Assembly (NCBI GenBank): GCA_963580285.1
Contig: OY757019.1
Coordinates: 60,780,587-60,844,586 of the forward strand
Length of the DNA: 64,000 nucleotides
Direction: 5' to 3'
Source of the DNA: Lucinisca nassula
Lineage: Eukaryota > Mollusca > Bivalvia > Lucinida > Lucinidae
A program made the position numbers and the translations under genes. This document shows positions 54,545 to 63,737 of the stretch, in pieces. Every line of letters begins with the position of its first letter. Position 1 is the stretch's first letter. Under the pieces are notes generated by a model. That model was not told the DNA's origin, did no database searches, and worked only from the letters and a program-made list of their open reading frames with translations.

Positions 54545-55685
54545 AGTGCCCTTTGAAATAAAAAACTTGCATTCGTTATTATAAATAAATAAATGAATAA
54601 ATATTTTTCGCCACTGAAAAAAGACATATTTATCGCCTTTGACGTCATCTTCCTGGGTTTAAATAATATTAATTAATTTCAATAGACAATACGTGTACAA
54701 TGTTACAGTGACAGGTTTTGAAAACAAGCATTAACTTCCTTCATGTAAGTAGCTGTGGGGTTCTTTACACATTTTTTTTTTAATTTTTATTTTCACTACT
54801 ACAGTTATAAATAAATAAAAAAAAATAAATAAAAATAGATTAACAAAATGCAATGAAATATTTTAAAATTTGTTATGAGCTATTTCTTGCGCACACTCCA
54901 ACAACAAAAAGAGGATAAAACTAAAACAATTATCGTGCCATCATTTACGAGCCACAAGAAGATTTTACGACACCAACCCTTTCAATTGAGGCTCGATACA
55001 AAACCAACATCAATTAATGTACGTTTGTTCTGTGGTAAATTGTTTATTTATTACATTGAAGTTTTGGTGACTTCGTAATCCACGTGCTGATGAAAGTTCG
55101 TACATTGTTTCCACTTTCTCTGTTGATTTATTGATGTTTGACTACTCTATTGCTTCTGTTTGAGGAATTAAGTAATCAGAGAACCGCCAAAAGAAACCGT
55201 AAAATCACCTTTTTCTAGCGCTTTTGGTGGTCCAGTCTGAAATATTGTTTTCTTATTAACATCTTCAGTGGCTAAATGAAAACTACTTTTCAGATGAAAT
55301 AAACATGTTGGAAATGCATCCTGGAGTGGTTTCTAACAAGTACCCACAACCTATGTTTCTGAACAAATGTTTTTGTTTTCATATAAGACCAAACATGACA
55401 GAAATAACATTTTGTAAAAGCAGCTCGATAACTTCTTATAGTATAGTACAATGAACAATATTTTCATTTCCAGTGTAAAGTCTAATGTAAACCTATAGAA
55501 AACTTCCATGAACGCATCGAGTCACGTGGCGTCAAGTGACGTCATTCTAAACCACTGTTGATGACGTCAACGCTGCTCCGCTCTTTGTAGAAAAACACCA
55601 TGTTAAGTTTTTTAGCTTTAAAAGTTTGCCATATAAGCATTTTTTTTTCGCCCACTGATGAGGGGCAAAGAATGTAAATATAAAA
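54545..55685. other. no identifiable gene; A/T-rich simple stretches
   Basis: AAATAAATAAATGAATAAAT at about 54582 and AATAAATAAAAAAAAATAAA at about 54808. 55317-55360 (GGTTTCTAACAAGTACCCAC) is a hairpin-MITE scrap. Confidence 0.45.
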
Positions 55686-55706
55686 ATAAACTTATTTTCC
55701 TGCTTT

Positions 55707-55786
55707 TCATGAATGTATGAACGACAGCGGGTCGCTAGCAAAGTTTTACTTTGCACGCGACCCACTGCGTTCATACTTGCATGAAC
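55707..55786. repeat. imperfect inverted repeat (about 27-bp arms)
   Basis: CATGAATGTATGAACGACAG plus CGGGTCG folds with CGACCCACTGCGTTCATACT plus TGCATG around a loop of about 23 nt. Confidence 0.75.
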
Positions 55787-56125
55787 CGCTGAAAAATAAA
55801 ATCCATTTCTTAAGTGAAACATGTACAACATATATCGTTGTCTAGTCATTATTTAGAAAGAAAAAAGAATCATTATTTCTGAAAAAGTCACGGAACCGGC
55901 CAAATTAGTTTCCACCAAATAAATAGTGTTTTGTTTTCTATTTTCCCGTTTTCGTTATTAGGACCATATTTACCGACAGACCGACAAATGGAGTTTGTTA
56001 GTGTTGGGTGTCTCTAAGCCTCAGGACTTTGTTGATAAAACTAACGACATCGTCATTAGGTAAACTTACTCGTAAAATTTCGACCAGTTATTATCAAAAA
56101 TATGCTGATATTTTCAGCCCCCCCC

Positions 56126-56151
56126 CCCCCCAAAAAAAAAAAAAAAAAAAA
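56126..56151. repeat. C then A homopolymer tract
   Basis: About 12 C followed by about 19 A (56119-56151). Confidence 0.95.
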
Positions 56152-56175
56152 CATTCGGCAAATAAATACCAAACT

Positions 56176-56300
56176 ACGGTAAAATTCCGCTATTAAGATC
56201 ACCTAAAATTAAGACAAAATCTGCTTTAAAAAAGGCTTACTGAGTCAGTCTTTGTCTTTTATAAACCCAGTGTCTCCTTATTATAGGATCATGATTGATG
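56176..56300. mobile_element. MITE F, half copy
   Basis: CGGTAAAATTCCGCTATTAA, GATCACCTAAAATTAAGACA, AAAAGGCTTACTGAGTCAGT, AACCCAGTGTCTCC; the palindrome half is missing. Confidence 0.75.
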
Positions 56301-57365
56301 CTGACTAACGCTTACGGTGCTTTTAAACAACGGGACCCAGATGGGTACTTGTGAACCCTTGCATTGAAATACATTAACATATGCGTTTCTTGTATTTCTT
56401 TTATTTTATGTTTTTTATCTATATATAAATATTATTTTTGTCTTCTGCTTGTAAGAACAAGGCGCGACTATGTATCGTCGCGGACCCAGTATACATGTAC
56501 AACGAGGTATCCACTATTTTTTGCTCGGCCGCAAGTCATTTCCTATCTTACACCACCTGCAGCTACTCGACTGACCCACCTGAGATGTTCATATAGATGA
56601 CTAGCCACACGCCACTAGTCATCAAGTCAACCCTCATAATAGCTTTATTACACAAATCCCTTTCGGCAATATTTTAAAAACAACTGTCGCAGTTCTGTCA
56701 CATTGTTTCACCTTGCCTGATGGTTAACTAATGGCTCTCAGGTGTTAGTTGAAAACCCTCTTGGCTATAACGTCATCACAACAACGTTAGCTACTGTTTT
56801 TGTACATGGTAGAACGGTTTGGGTCAGCTCATGAGAAAGAGTACCTATCACACAGGCGAACAGCAAAGGCCCTGGCCGTTCGTAGGCAGGTACAGAAATC
56901 ATGCGCCTACCTCTAGTATTGGTTGCTTCTTCACTCGACCATTCCAAGAATGCTAAGAGCCCATTTCTGCAGTTTAATTAGAGTAAGTCAAGAAATAAAT
57001 TTACTTGATTCCCTATCGGGCCTATTCAAGGGCCTTTTGCACTAAGTAGGGATCTGTCGTATTACTGTAAATTACGAGGTGCCGGGGTCTGAAACATTTG
57101 CATTGAGAAAATAGTAGCATGAATTCTCCTGATGCAAAATGTCCTAGTCAAACCTTTTGTTTCATAATAAACATTATATTTAACCATTATTTAACCCTGT
57201 TATAATAACGCTTCACTGAGGTTTCCCGTCGTAATATGGGTCCCGCAAATGAAAAGAGCTATGTGCTCCCAGCCAAGACTTTACATATGTGCAGTCTGAT
57301 CAGATACTTTTCTGTGCGCTGTGCATTAATACAGAGAGGGAAGAGTGTATATAATAAATAAATTC
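56301..57365. other. no identifiable gene
   Basis: Unassigned intronic sequence with no shared modules seen. Confidence 0.45.
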
Positions 57366-57379
57366 ATCTACGTTGATGA

Positions 57380-57510
57380 AGCATGTGTCACACGTGAGAA
57401 GCCAAGTTCTGCAACGGAAGGACAGGTGGTTTTCTCTCTTTCGCCCACCTCTGATTGACGATCGGCTCGAAATAAGTGAAACGATCTTGAAAGGGCCGTA
57501 AAACCAGCGC
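57380..57510 (+). mobile_element. tRNA-derived SINE family A, 5'-truncated
   Basis: TGTGTCACACGTGAGAAGCC, AAGTTCTGCAACGGAAGGAC, TGATTGACGATCGGCTCGAA, end GAAAGGGCCGTAAAACCAGC. The tRNA-like head is missing. Confidence 0.85.
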
Positions 57511-57872
57511 ATATACTCGATGACATCTTTGGGCCAGTTCCGTTAAACATGATATTGTGATAATATTGATTTAATTTGTTCTGATTTGTTCATTAATATC
57601 TGATCGATATAAGACAGTATCGATCATCGAAATTGATTTTTGACAACAAAACTGTCAGAGATAAGATCAAACGACAGCTTTCCTGACGATGATATTGGTT
57701 ACCGAGTCTCTCATATTCTCTCAACGTCAAGATCTCTTATCGTCGCGACCATTAAAGCTTTATTCGAAAATGTAATCTAAACAAGAATCACATTGACAGG
57801 TTTTAACTTTGTTTATACAGGGAAAAAGCAGGCTATAAGTGTATCATTCATGAACATAGACATGGGTAGTCG

Positions 57873-58078
57873 TTAACCCATTTGGTATCCGGAAACCCCA
57901 AAAGGGATAGGTGGCAAACAGTGCAGGCCCAGATCAGACGCCGCAGAACGCGGCGACTGATCAGGGCCTACACTGTTTGCAAAAAGTTAAACCAATAACA
58001 ACCTGACACCCCGATATTTTGAAATGGACTCCTGCTATATATAAGGAGGAATATTCCATTTGGTACTAAAAGGGTTAA
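57873..58078. mobile_element. piggyBac-type MITE, copy 4
   Basis: TTAA at 57873-57876 and 58075-58078. Ends CCCATTTGGTATCC / TTTGGTACTAAAAGGG. The core AGATCAGACGCCGCAGAACG / CGGCGACTGATCAGGGCC is palindromic. About 25 bp shorter than copy 3 in the middle. Confidence 0.92.
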
Positions 58079-58189
58079 AACTGCGAAAAAGATGAGGCCG
58101 TTCTAAACAACGAAGCTGATAAAATAAAAGAAACTCTTGCAACAGATCAACTCCAAATGTCATTCAGTAGAGCCATGAAACATATAGAG

Positions 58190-58345
58190 GATATTTGATT
58201 TTTTCAGTGTAAGATCGATTTTTATTTCACCGAATGAACATCAAAAGTAGTATTTTCACGAGTGGCGTAGCCACGAGTGAAAATACAACTTTTGGTGTTC
58301 ATGAGTGAAATAAAAATTGATCTTACACTAAAAAAATCAAATTTT
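58190..58345. mobile_element. fold-back element (about 67-bp arms)
   Basis: 58192-58259 and 58277-58342 are largely complementary (CAGTGTAAGATCGATTTTTA against TAAAAATTGATCTTACACTA). The centre is CACGAGTGGCGTAGCCACGA. Confidence 0.88.
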
Positions 58346-59284
58346 CTGTTTCTTTCATGCTTTAAACTGTAATTTGTAACGCATTTTCAAAGCAACAGCC
58401 ATCACCACTAAGATTGAACTTTTTCCAGGGCGATTTCGCGTTGATTTAGATGTGTTCAGCGTGTTAACTGGGTATAATATGAGTTTGCACCTGAAAAACA
58501 GCTTAGAATGTTACTTTTTCAAACGGTTTGTTTGAAATTTGCATTCAAATAATTTCCGCAGTTGCTACGCTCGTCTGGCGTCGCGTGCTTTATTTACGTT
58601 GCGTAGGTGCTAAAAGTGACGTCATCAACGTCCGAATGACGTGAAAACGTGCGTGACGTAATGGCCGACACTATTGATAACGTTTAGCTAATTGACATCG
58701 AACATCCAAAGAAATAATGTGAAAATTTTCGAAGAAACATCGAATTCAAACAGTGAAAATGAAAATCGTATTGTCACTGTTTCAAACAGTGACAATATCG
58801 ATTTCGATTTCACTGAGAAATCTCTATATTTCACTGAAAAGCATGTAAGAAAGATTTATCTTAACCCATACTTTTTCTTACTGTTCACCACAGACACATA
58901 TTGTTGGGAAAACTTACCTTTTCTCTTAACGCCTAGCGTCCCACGAAAGGGGCACTGTTAAACAGAGCGGACCCAGATTAGAACGCGGCGTCTGATTAAG
59001 GTCTTCACTCACTGTTTGCTTAACGTATATACATAGAAGTCGGGTGGATGAGAAGGTCCTATAGGAGCGGTGTTTCGGAGAGAAATTGTGGGTATTCTCT
59101 AAAGCCGCCTGGCCAAGGTGTTCGGCCTCTGTTTCTGTTGGTGGGATGTGCTCTATCAGTGAGTGTTAATACCCAAATAAGTAACATATATACCCTTGCA
59201 AACCCAACTTTTCTCGCAATAACATTGTGATTTTAAGGCCATTCGATGCAGAGAGGCGTTAACGTGATGCCTTGTCGGTGACAC
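58346..59284. other. no identifiable gene; MITE scraps near 58950-59230
   Basis: AACAGAGCGGACCCAGATTA with GCGGCGTCTGATTAAGG (58953-59000) matches the piggyBac-type MITE core. GAAATTGTGGGTATTCTCTA and CCCTTGCAAACCCAAC (59080-59215) match hairpin MITEs. The rest is unassigned. Confidence 0.45.
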
Positions 59285-59460
59285 CCGCCATTATGTTGTG
59301 TAGTGGATAAGCTATCCGCCCCAATACACCGGAGGTCGTGGGTTCGATCCTAGCTTCTCCTGATGAGTCTTTCGGACGAGTCTTTAAAACCCGTTCCCGT
59401 CTATAAACTTAGCTGTTAGTGGGACGTAAAACTCAAAACACACACGGCCGCCAATATGTT
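59285..59460 (+). mobile_element. tRNA-derived SINE family D with 13-bp flanks
   Basis: Body 59298-59447 between CCGCCATTATGTT (59285-59297) and CCGCCAATATGTT (59448-59460), one mismatch. Head GTGTAGTGGATAAGCTATCC, B box GGGTTCGATCCTAGC, then GAGTCTTTCGGACGAGTC, end TTAGTGGGACGTAAAACTCA plus AAACACACA. Confidence 0.88.
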
Positions 59461-60010
59461 CAGCACTTTCGCGCATAGCATCCAAGTGCACTAGGCGCAT
59501 TATATATTTGCAGTCTATGGTTTCAGAAACCGGTCTTTAAACACGGACTTCTGTGCGGCCAATTTATATGTATAAATTCAATTACGGTTAAACAAGCTTC
59601 CAACTTTTCATTTCATACTATGAGATGTAAATATTTGAGCCAATGATTAAAATTATCAGCAGTTTTATCTTACAGACAAACAGAATCTTCAATCTGATTC
59701 ACCCGTGTTGATACGCAAAGGAAACACTGAACATAGGTTTCTATAAATACGCCAATGTAAGGTTTTGCACCCAGTGCTCCGCCGTTTTCATCTGAACCCT
59801 AACGATTCAGCTGATCTCGTACTTGTTAAACGTATCAGACACATTACATAATTGAGATTTTAAAGACTTCAGATTCAGAATTTTATTGCGTGATGTGTTA
59901 CGCTTAAGAACACTATACTTGTTCGAACTTATATAAATTGCATCTGTATTTTGTCAAATTTTTGCATTTCCATGATGTTTGTTCAAAGGCGATGCGAGTA
60001 CAAACATACA
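59461..60010. other. no identifiable gene
   Basis: Unassigned intronic sequence. Confidence 0.45.
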
Positions 60011-60027
60011 GAATGCAATACTGTACA

Positions 60028-60090
60028 GAAGCTCTGCGTGGAATCATCATGCAGTCCAGTCTGTTTCTTCAAGCCCCGATGGGCGGGGAC
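60028..60090 (-). mobile_element. SINE family B, 5' head fragment
   Basis: On the minus strand it reads CCCCGCCCATCGGGGCTTGA through CATGATGATTCCACGCAGAG, then stops. Confidence 0.75.
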
Positions 60091-60616
60091 GTGTAACATC
60101 ATTATGCCTCCTGACATAATTGACCCTCATTTGCTCGACAACCATCTCTGTCTCAAACCACTTTGCATGACCCCAGAGGTGTTCGAGTAGTTGAAATATT
60201 TTAAAATTTCGAAAGCGTTTGAAGCTTTGACCTTTCGACGCGTTCCACACTTGCTTACCTATCGTGTCAGACACTTTTTAACAGAAAACATACATGCCTC
60301 TGATGTATGTCTGGTTACGAGAGGGTAAATCAGTTTTTTATTACATCTCGTGGGTCATAAAACTATCATCGAAATTGTTACCAAATTACAAGGTGTCAGC
60401 TACTGAATTTTAATTTGATAACTTACCTTAGACGTAGGCTCATCGATGGTGGAAATGTACCTAATAAGTTTACAGTTATATGTGTGTCAGATTTGTTGTG
60501 TTTGTGGTAAGTTTAAAAATGTATTTCTTGAATCAAACAGCCTAGCGGCGTCTTATCTGGGTCTTCACTAATGTCAACAATGGGACGATACCCGCCACAT
60601 ATGAGAGGTGCTTATA
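60091..60616. other. no identifiable gene
   Basis: Unassigned intronic sequence. Confidence 0.45.
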
Positions 60617-61123
60617 CAGTAAAATTCCGATATTAAAACCACCTTTGGGAATGTCTTTGAGACCACTTTTGAACAGCACCAAAGGTGGTCTCTAATTAGG
60701 TGACACTGAGTGTAGACAACAGAAAGAAAGATTAACTGAAACATTCTCAATAAGCTTTTAAAATAAGATTAAGTCGTAATTTTAGGTAGTCTAAATAGCG
60801 GAATTTTTCGACCCCGCCCACCAGGGCATGAAGAAATAGATGGGCTGCATGATGCTTCCACGCAGAGCTGAAACCGGTCGCACACAAGTACTGGTAAACC
60901 GCTTACAGGATCTAAGCCTGCCCAGGCAAAGCGGTGCGAGTCGGACCGCCCATGCTTATAAACCATATTGTTTTCATTGGCCGACAGGGCTCGAGATGTC
61001 ATTTTATCTCAATGTTGGGAAAAAGTCCCACAAAATTGGAAGCAACGTCTCTAAAATGACCTGTACAGTGTTGACGGGGACGTTAAATCTTAAAACAAGC
61101 AAGCAAATAGCGACATTTTACTG
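60617..61123. mobile_element. MITE F with nested SINE B
   Basis: TA then CAGTAAAATTCCGATATTAA at left. The palindrome (GAGACCACTTTTGAACAGCA) is partly lost. Right end GTAGTCTAAATAGCGGAATT, SINE insertion, then AAATAGCGACATTTTACTG and TA at 61124-61125. Confidence 0.9.
60808..61106 (+). mobile_element. SINE family B copy inside MITE F
   Basis: Head CGACCCCGCCCACCAGGGCA, then CATGATGCTTCCACGCAGAG, and end GGGGACGTTAAATCTTAAAA plus CAAGCAAGC. The MITE bases AATAGCGGAATTT before it and AATAGCGACATTT after it look like a target duplication with two differences. Confidence 0.9.
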
Positions 61124-61125
61124 TA

Positions 61126-61454
61126 TTTCATCAATGGTGTCTGAGGTCAGCTTGGGAAAGGTGTGGCGTTTATAGGAACAATCCGTTGGATTCAAATACA
61201 ACACTACAGAAGTACGAAACATGGTGTATAACTTTCTAACGAGATATTGTTAAAAGTGTAAACAAACATTTACTACCCTACATGCTCTGTTGCAGCAACC
61301 TGTCGCCACAATAAAATACTGCATCTTGCACGCCTGCGAGGTATGGCCGTCATTGCTGACAAACATTGCTGAGCCGGAACAAAACAAAACAAAACAATAA
61401 ATCAATCAAACTGGAGAACGAGTTCGATCCGCGTTCGATCCTCAGTAATTATCA
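61126..61454. other. no identifiable gene
   Basis: Unassigned; AAACAAAACAAAACAA at 61380 and a B-box-like GCGTTCGATCC at 61430. Confidence 0.45.
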
Positions 61455-61765
61455 GTTATCATTTCGGAAACACGCCTATTCAAATGTAAATTTTATCGCC
61501 GAAAAAAATATCGAACTTTTCAGATGAAAATTATGTGTTTGTGTGTGTGTTTTTTTTTTTTTTTTTTTTTTTTTTGTTTTTTAATTTCTGCTCAAAATAT
61601 AGATTGAGGGTACACTGTGGAACCGCGTCATGAAGGCTATGTCTTGGAGCAGAAATAAAAAATGTTTACCCATGTAAACGCCAGTTTTCAATATATTAAT
61701 TTGAATAAAGTGGGGGTTGTAGAGGGGGTGGTGTTTATTACACGGACTTATTAACGTGACGTTTG
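61455..61765. mobile_element. hairpin MITE, degenerate
   Basis: Left end TTTCGGAAACACGCCTATTC, ATTTTATCGCCGAAAAAAAT, a T tract, AATATAGATTGAGGGTACAC, decayed hairpin, TTGGAGCAGAAATAAAAAAT, CCATGTAAACGCCAGTTTTC, then TTACACGGACTTATTAACGTGA as the end of the other subfamily. A hybrid of two subfamilies. Confidence 0.75.
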
Positions 61766-61790
61766 GTTGAATATTAGGCTGCTCTCTTAC

Positions 61791-62047
61791 ATAATTTGTA
61801 TCAACGGGCCTCCGTGGCCTAGTGGATAAGAGCGCTGACTCTTAGCCATTAGGTCTCTCACCGCCGTAGGTTCGAGCCTCGCTCGGGCCACGTGTGAGAC
61901 GCCAAGTTCTGCAACGGAAGGTCAGGTGGTTTTTCTCCGGGTACTCCGGTTTTCGCCCACCTCTGATTAACGATCGGCTCGATATGAGTGAAATAATCTT
62001 GAAAGGGCCGTAAAACCCAAACAAACAAACAAACATAATTTGTATCA
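61791..62047 (+). mobile_element. tRNA-derived SINE family A, full length
   Basis: Body 61804-62034 between exact ATAATTTGTATCA repeats (61791-61803, 62035-62047). The tRNA-like head has A box TGGCCTAGTGG and B box GGTTCGAGCC, with spacing suited to a long-variable-arm tRNA. Body GTGTGAGACGCCAAGTTCTG, AACGATCGGCTCGATATGAG; end GAAAGGGCCGTAAAACCCAA plus (ACAA)n. Confidence 0.95.
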
Positions 62048-62690
62048 TGATTTCACAATAATATTTTCTTGGTATCAAATTCACCTCGGTTCTGCGCTAC
62101 TGACGCCGAATTACATGAACAAAAAATATTGGAACTTCTAATGAACTAGTCCTTTTGTCGGTTTGCCACCAACAGACGTAGGAAAAATATGACAGGACCT
62201 GAATGAGTTTGAAACTTGGGCAACCCAGCTTAGAGCTAAATTGTTTTATTGCTTCGTTTCAACAATGACATCAATATTCGGACGGATCATATCTTCGTTT
62301 ACACAGATGTCAGCGAGGAAAATTCTTCAATAAATATTCTCCGTCTATAACAATGAATTAATCTCCCAGGGGAAGATTTATGCCGTTTGAAACAATGATC
62401 CACAGCGTTCATCCAGTTACCAATATTGCATTTTATTACTGAATATTAAATATCATTTATGAATAATTACCCAGTAGCAAACGCTGACAGACCGGTCGAT
62501 ATGAAAACACATTGCAAACCTAAATGAAAATTAACGTGAAAAGTCTACTGCCATTTCTAGCATTACTACAAAATAACCACAGCAGCAAATAACAAGAATT
62601 GTGACAATAAAATAACAGGACAGTTGTTGTTAAAACTTTGGCATGTGCGTGCTGGAACAGTTAACAGTTTGCATACCAACTAGGTCGTTA
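62048..62690. other. no identifiable gene
   Basis: Unassigned intronic sequence. Confidence 0.45.
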
Positions 62691-62694
62691 CGCT

Positions 62695-62835
62695 AAATCG
62701 TTGGCAGGCAGGCACACGTCGCAAGGGCAACGTCAAATCTACGTCGGTGCAACATTCACCGACGTTGATATGACGTTGCATAAACGTCATGACGTTACAC
62801 CAACGTTGATGTGGCGTTATAATTACGTTATGTGC
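62695..62835. repeat. ACGTT/AACGT-dense short repeat
   Basis: CAACGTCAAATCTACGTCGG, CACCGACGTTGATATGACGT, TGCATAAACGTCATGACGTT and CCAACGTTGATGTGGCGTTA follow one another; 18-20-bp semi-regular units with an AACGTT core. Confidence 0.75.
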
Positions 62836-62859
62836 CTGTTGGGGAGGCTTTAAACAGTT

Positions 62860-63145
62860 GGACCCAGTCATTGGGCTGCACGATGCTTCCACGCAGAGCT
62901 GATACCGACGACCGCACATTAGTACTGGTAATCCGCTTAGAAGGTCTAAGCCTTCCCAGGAAAACTGCTGCGAGTCGGCACGCTCATGCTTATAAACCCT
63001 ATTGGTTTCATTGGGCGGCAGGGATTGAGATGTCATTTCATCTCAATGTCGGGTAAAAGTTCCACAAAATTGGAAGCAACGTCTCCAAAATAACCTAAAT
63101 AGTGTTGGCGGGGACGTTAAACCTCAAAGCAAACAAAACAAATTG
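62860..63145 (+). mobile_element. SINE family B copy, 5'-truncated
   Basis: TTGGGCTGCACGATGCTTCC onward; GATGTCATTTCATCTCAATG; end GGGGACGTTAAACCTCAAAG plus CAAACAAAACAAA. The head (CCCATCGGGG) is missing. Confidence 0.9.
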
Positions 63146-63637
63146 TTCAAAGCATTGTTTGCCAACAAACTTGTTAGTGGACACAATGTTAAATGATCTC
63201 TCCAATGCAAATGAAATGCACAGATAATTGTGCTTACAAAACGTTAGAAGCTTTTGCATTAGCAAAAGCAACTCACATTTTTCAGCAAAAATAGTAGCAT
63301 ATCAAAGTGTTAATGGTATGCGACATTGGTTTTGAATTAGAATATCTAAAACAACGTTGAGTACATGATCTTAACAAGTAATGAAGGAACGTTTCTATCA
63401 TAAGGTTGCAAAAGGACATAGACGTTTCTTCTTTCTGACTAAAAGAATAACTTATGGATACTCTGTTGCCGTTGCCTCATTGAGGTCTGAAACCAAACAC
63501 ATTTTAATGTAAATAAAGTTTGCAGATGCCACGAGATATAACATTATATTTCATGGAAATGTTATCCAAAATGCACCGATTTTTTTTTTATTATTATTAT
63601 TATCCAGGGTATTATGTATTTTATTGTCTACTTCCAG
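63146..63637. other. end of Hox4 intron 1; T/TTA tract before the acceptor
   Basis: No repeat family seen except TTTTTTTTTATTATTATTAT at 63581-63602, 36 bp upstream of the acceptor. The stretch TTTTATTGTCTACTTCCAG gives a usable polypyrimidine tract. Confidence 0.6.
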
Positions 63638-63737
63638 GCACGAATACAGATTCAATACTGTCAGAGACAAAAAGAAACAGAACGGCGTACACCAGACACC
63701 AGATACTGGAGTTAGAAAAAGAGTTCCATTTTAACAG
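63638..63737 (+). CDS. Hox4: Hox4 exon 2, first 24 residues of the homeodomain
   Basis: 100 bp; continues exon 1 in phase (G|GC, Gly183). Linker [10 protein letters not shown], then [20 protein letters not shown] and HFN, homeodomain positions 1-23; the first two bases of codon 24 (AG) end the exon. RHQ at positions 10-12 and ILELEKEF fit the Hox4/Dfd class; Hox5 and Antp have RYQTLELEKEF. Thr6 and Ala7 also fit. After AAC-AG comes GTACAATAG: a moderate GT donor, which would split the Arg24 codon in phase 2. Read through instead, the frame gives YNSFSIARN and a stop at 63766-63768, without the recognition helix (WFQNRR). The remaining 36 homeodomain residues are not found by base 64000. Either a homeobox intron continues beyond the window or the exon has been broken by an insertion. 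Confidence 0.9.

Larger units (their letters stand above)
39551..63637 (+). other. Hox4: Hox4 intron 1 (about 24.1 kb)
   Basis: Runs from donor GTAAGT at 39551 to acceptor TCTACTTCCAG ending 63637. Phase 1 on both sides: the last base G of exon 1 joins GC of exon 2 to give Gly. It is packed with MITEs, SINEs, satellite pieces and microsatellites, listed separately. I found no convincing further exon in it. An alternative acceptor TATCCAG at 63606 has a poorer context. Confidence 0.85.

Noticed and set aside
61804..61890. tRNA-like sequence with good A and B boxes
   Set aside because: Head of SINE A with target duplication; not a free-standing tRNA gene.
16530..63056. Recurring peptides such as LCVEASCSPSISSSP in frames near 16530, 20168, 29475, 34134, 60769 and 62680
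   Set aside because: All are translations of SINE B in one frame or its reverse; the element is non-coding.
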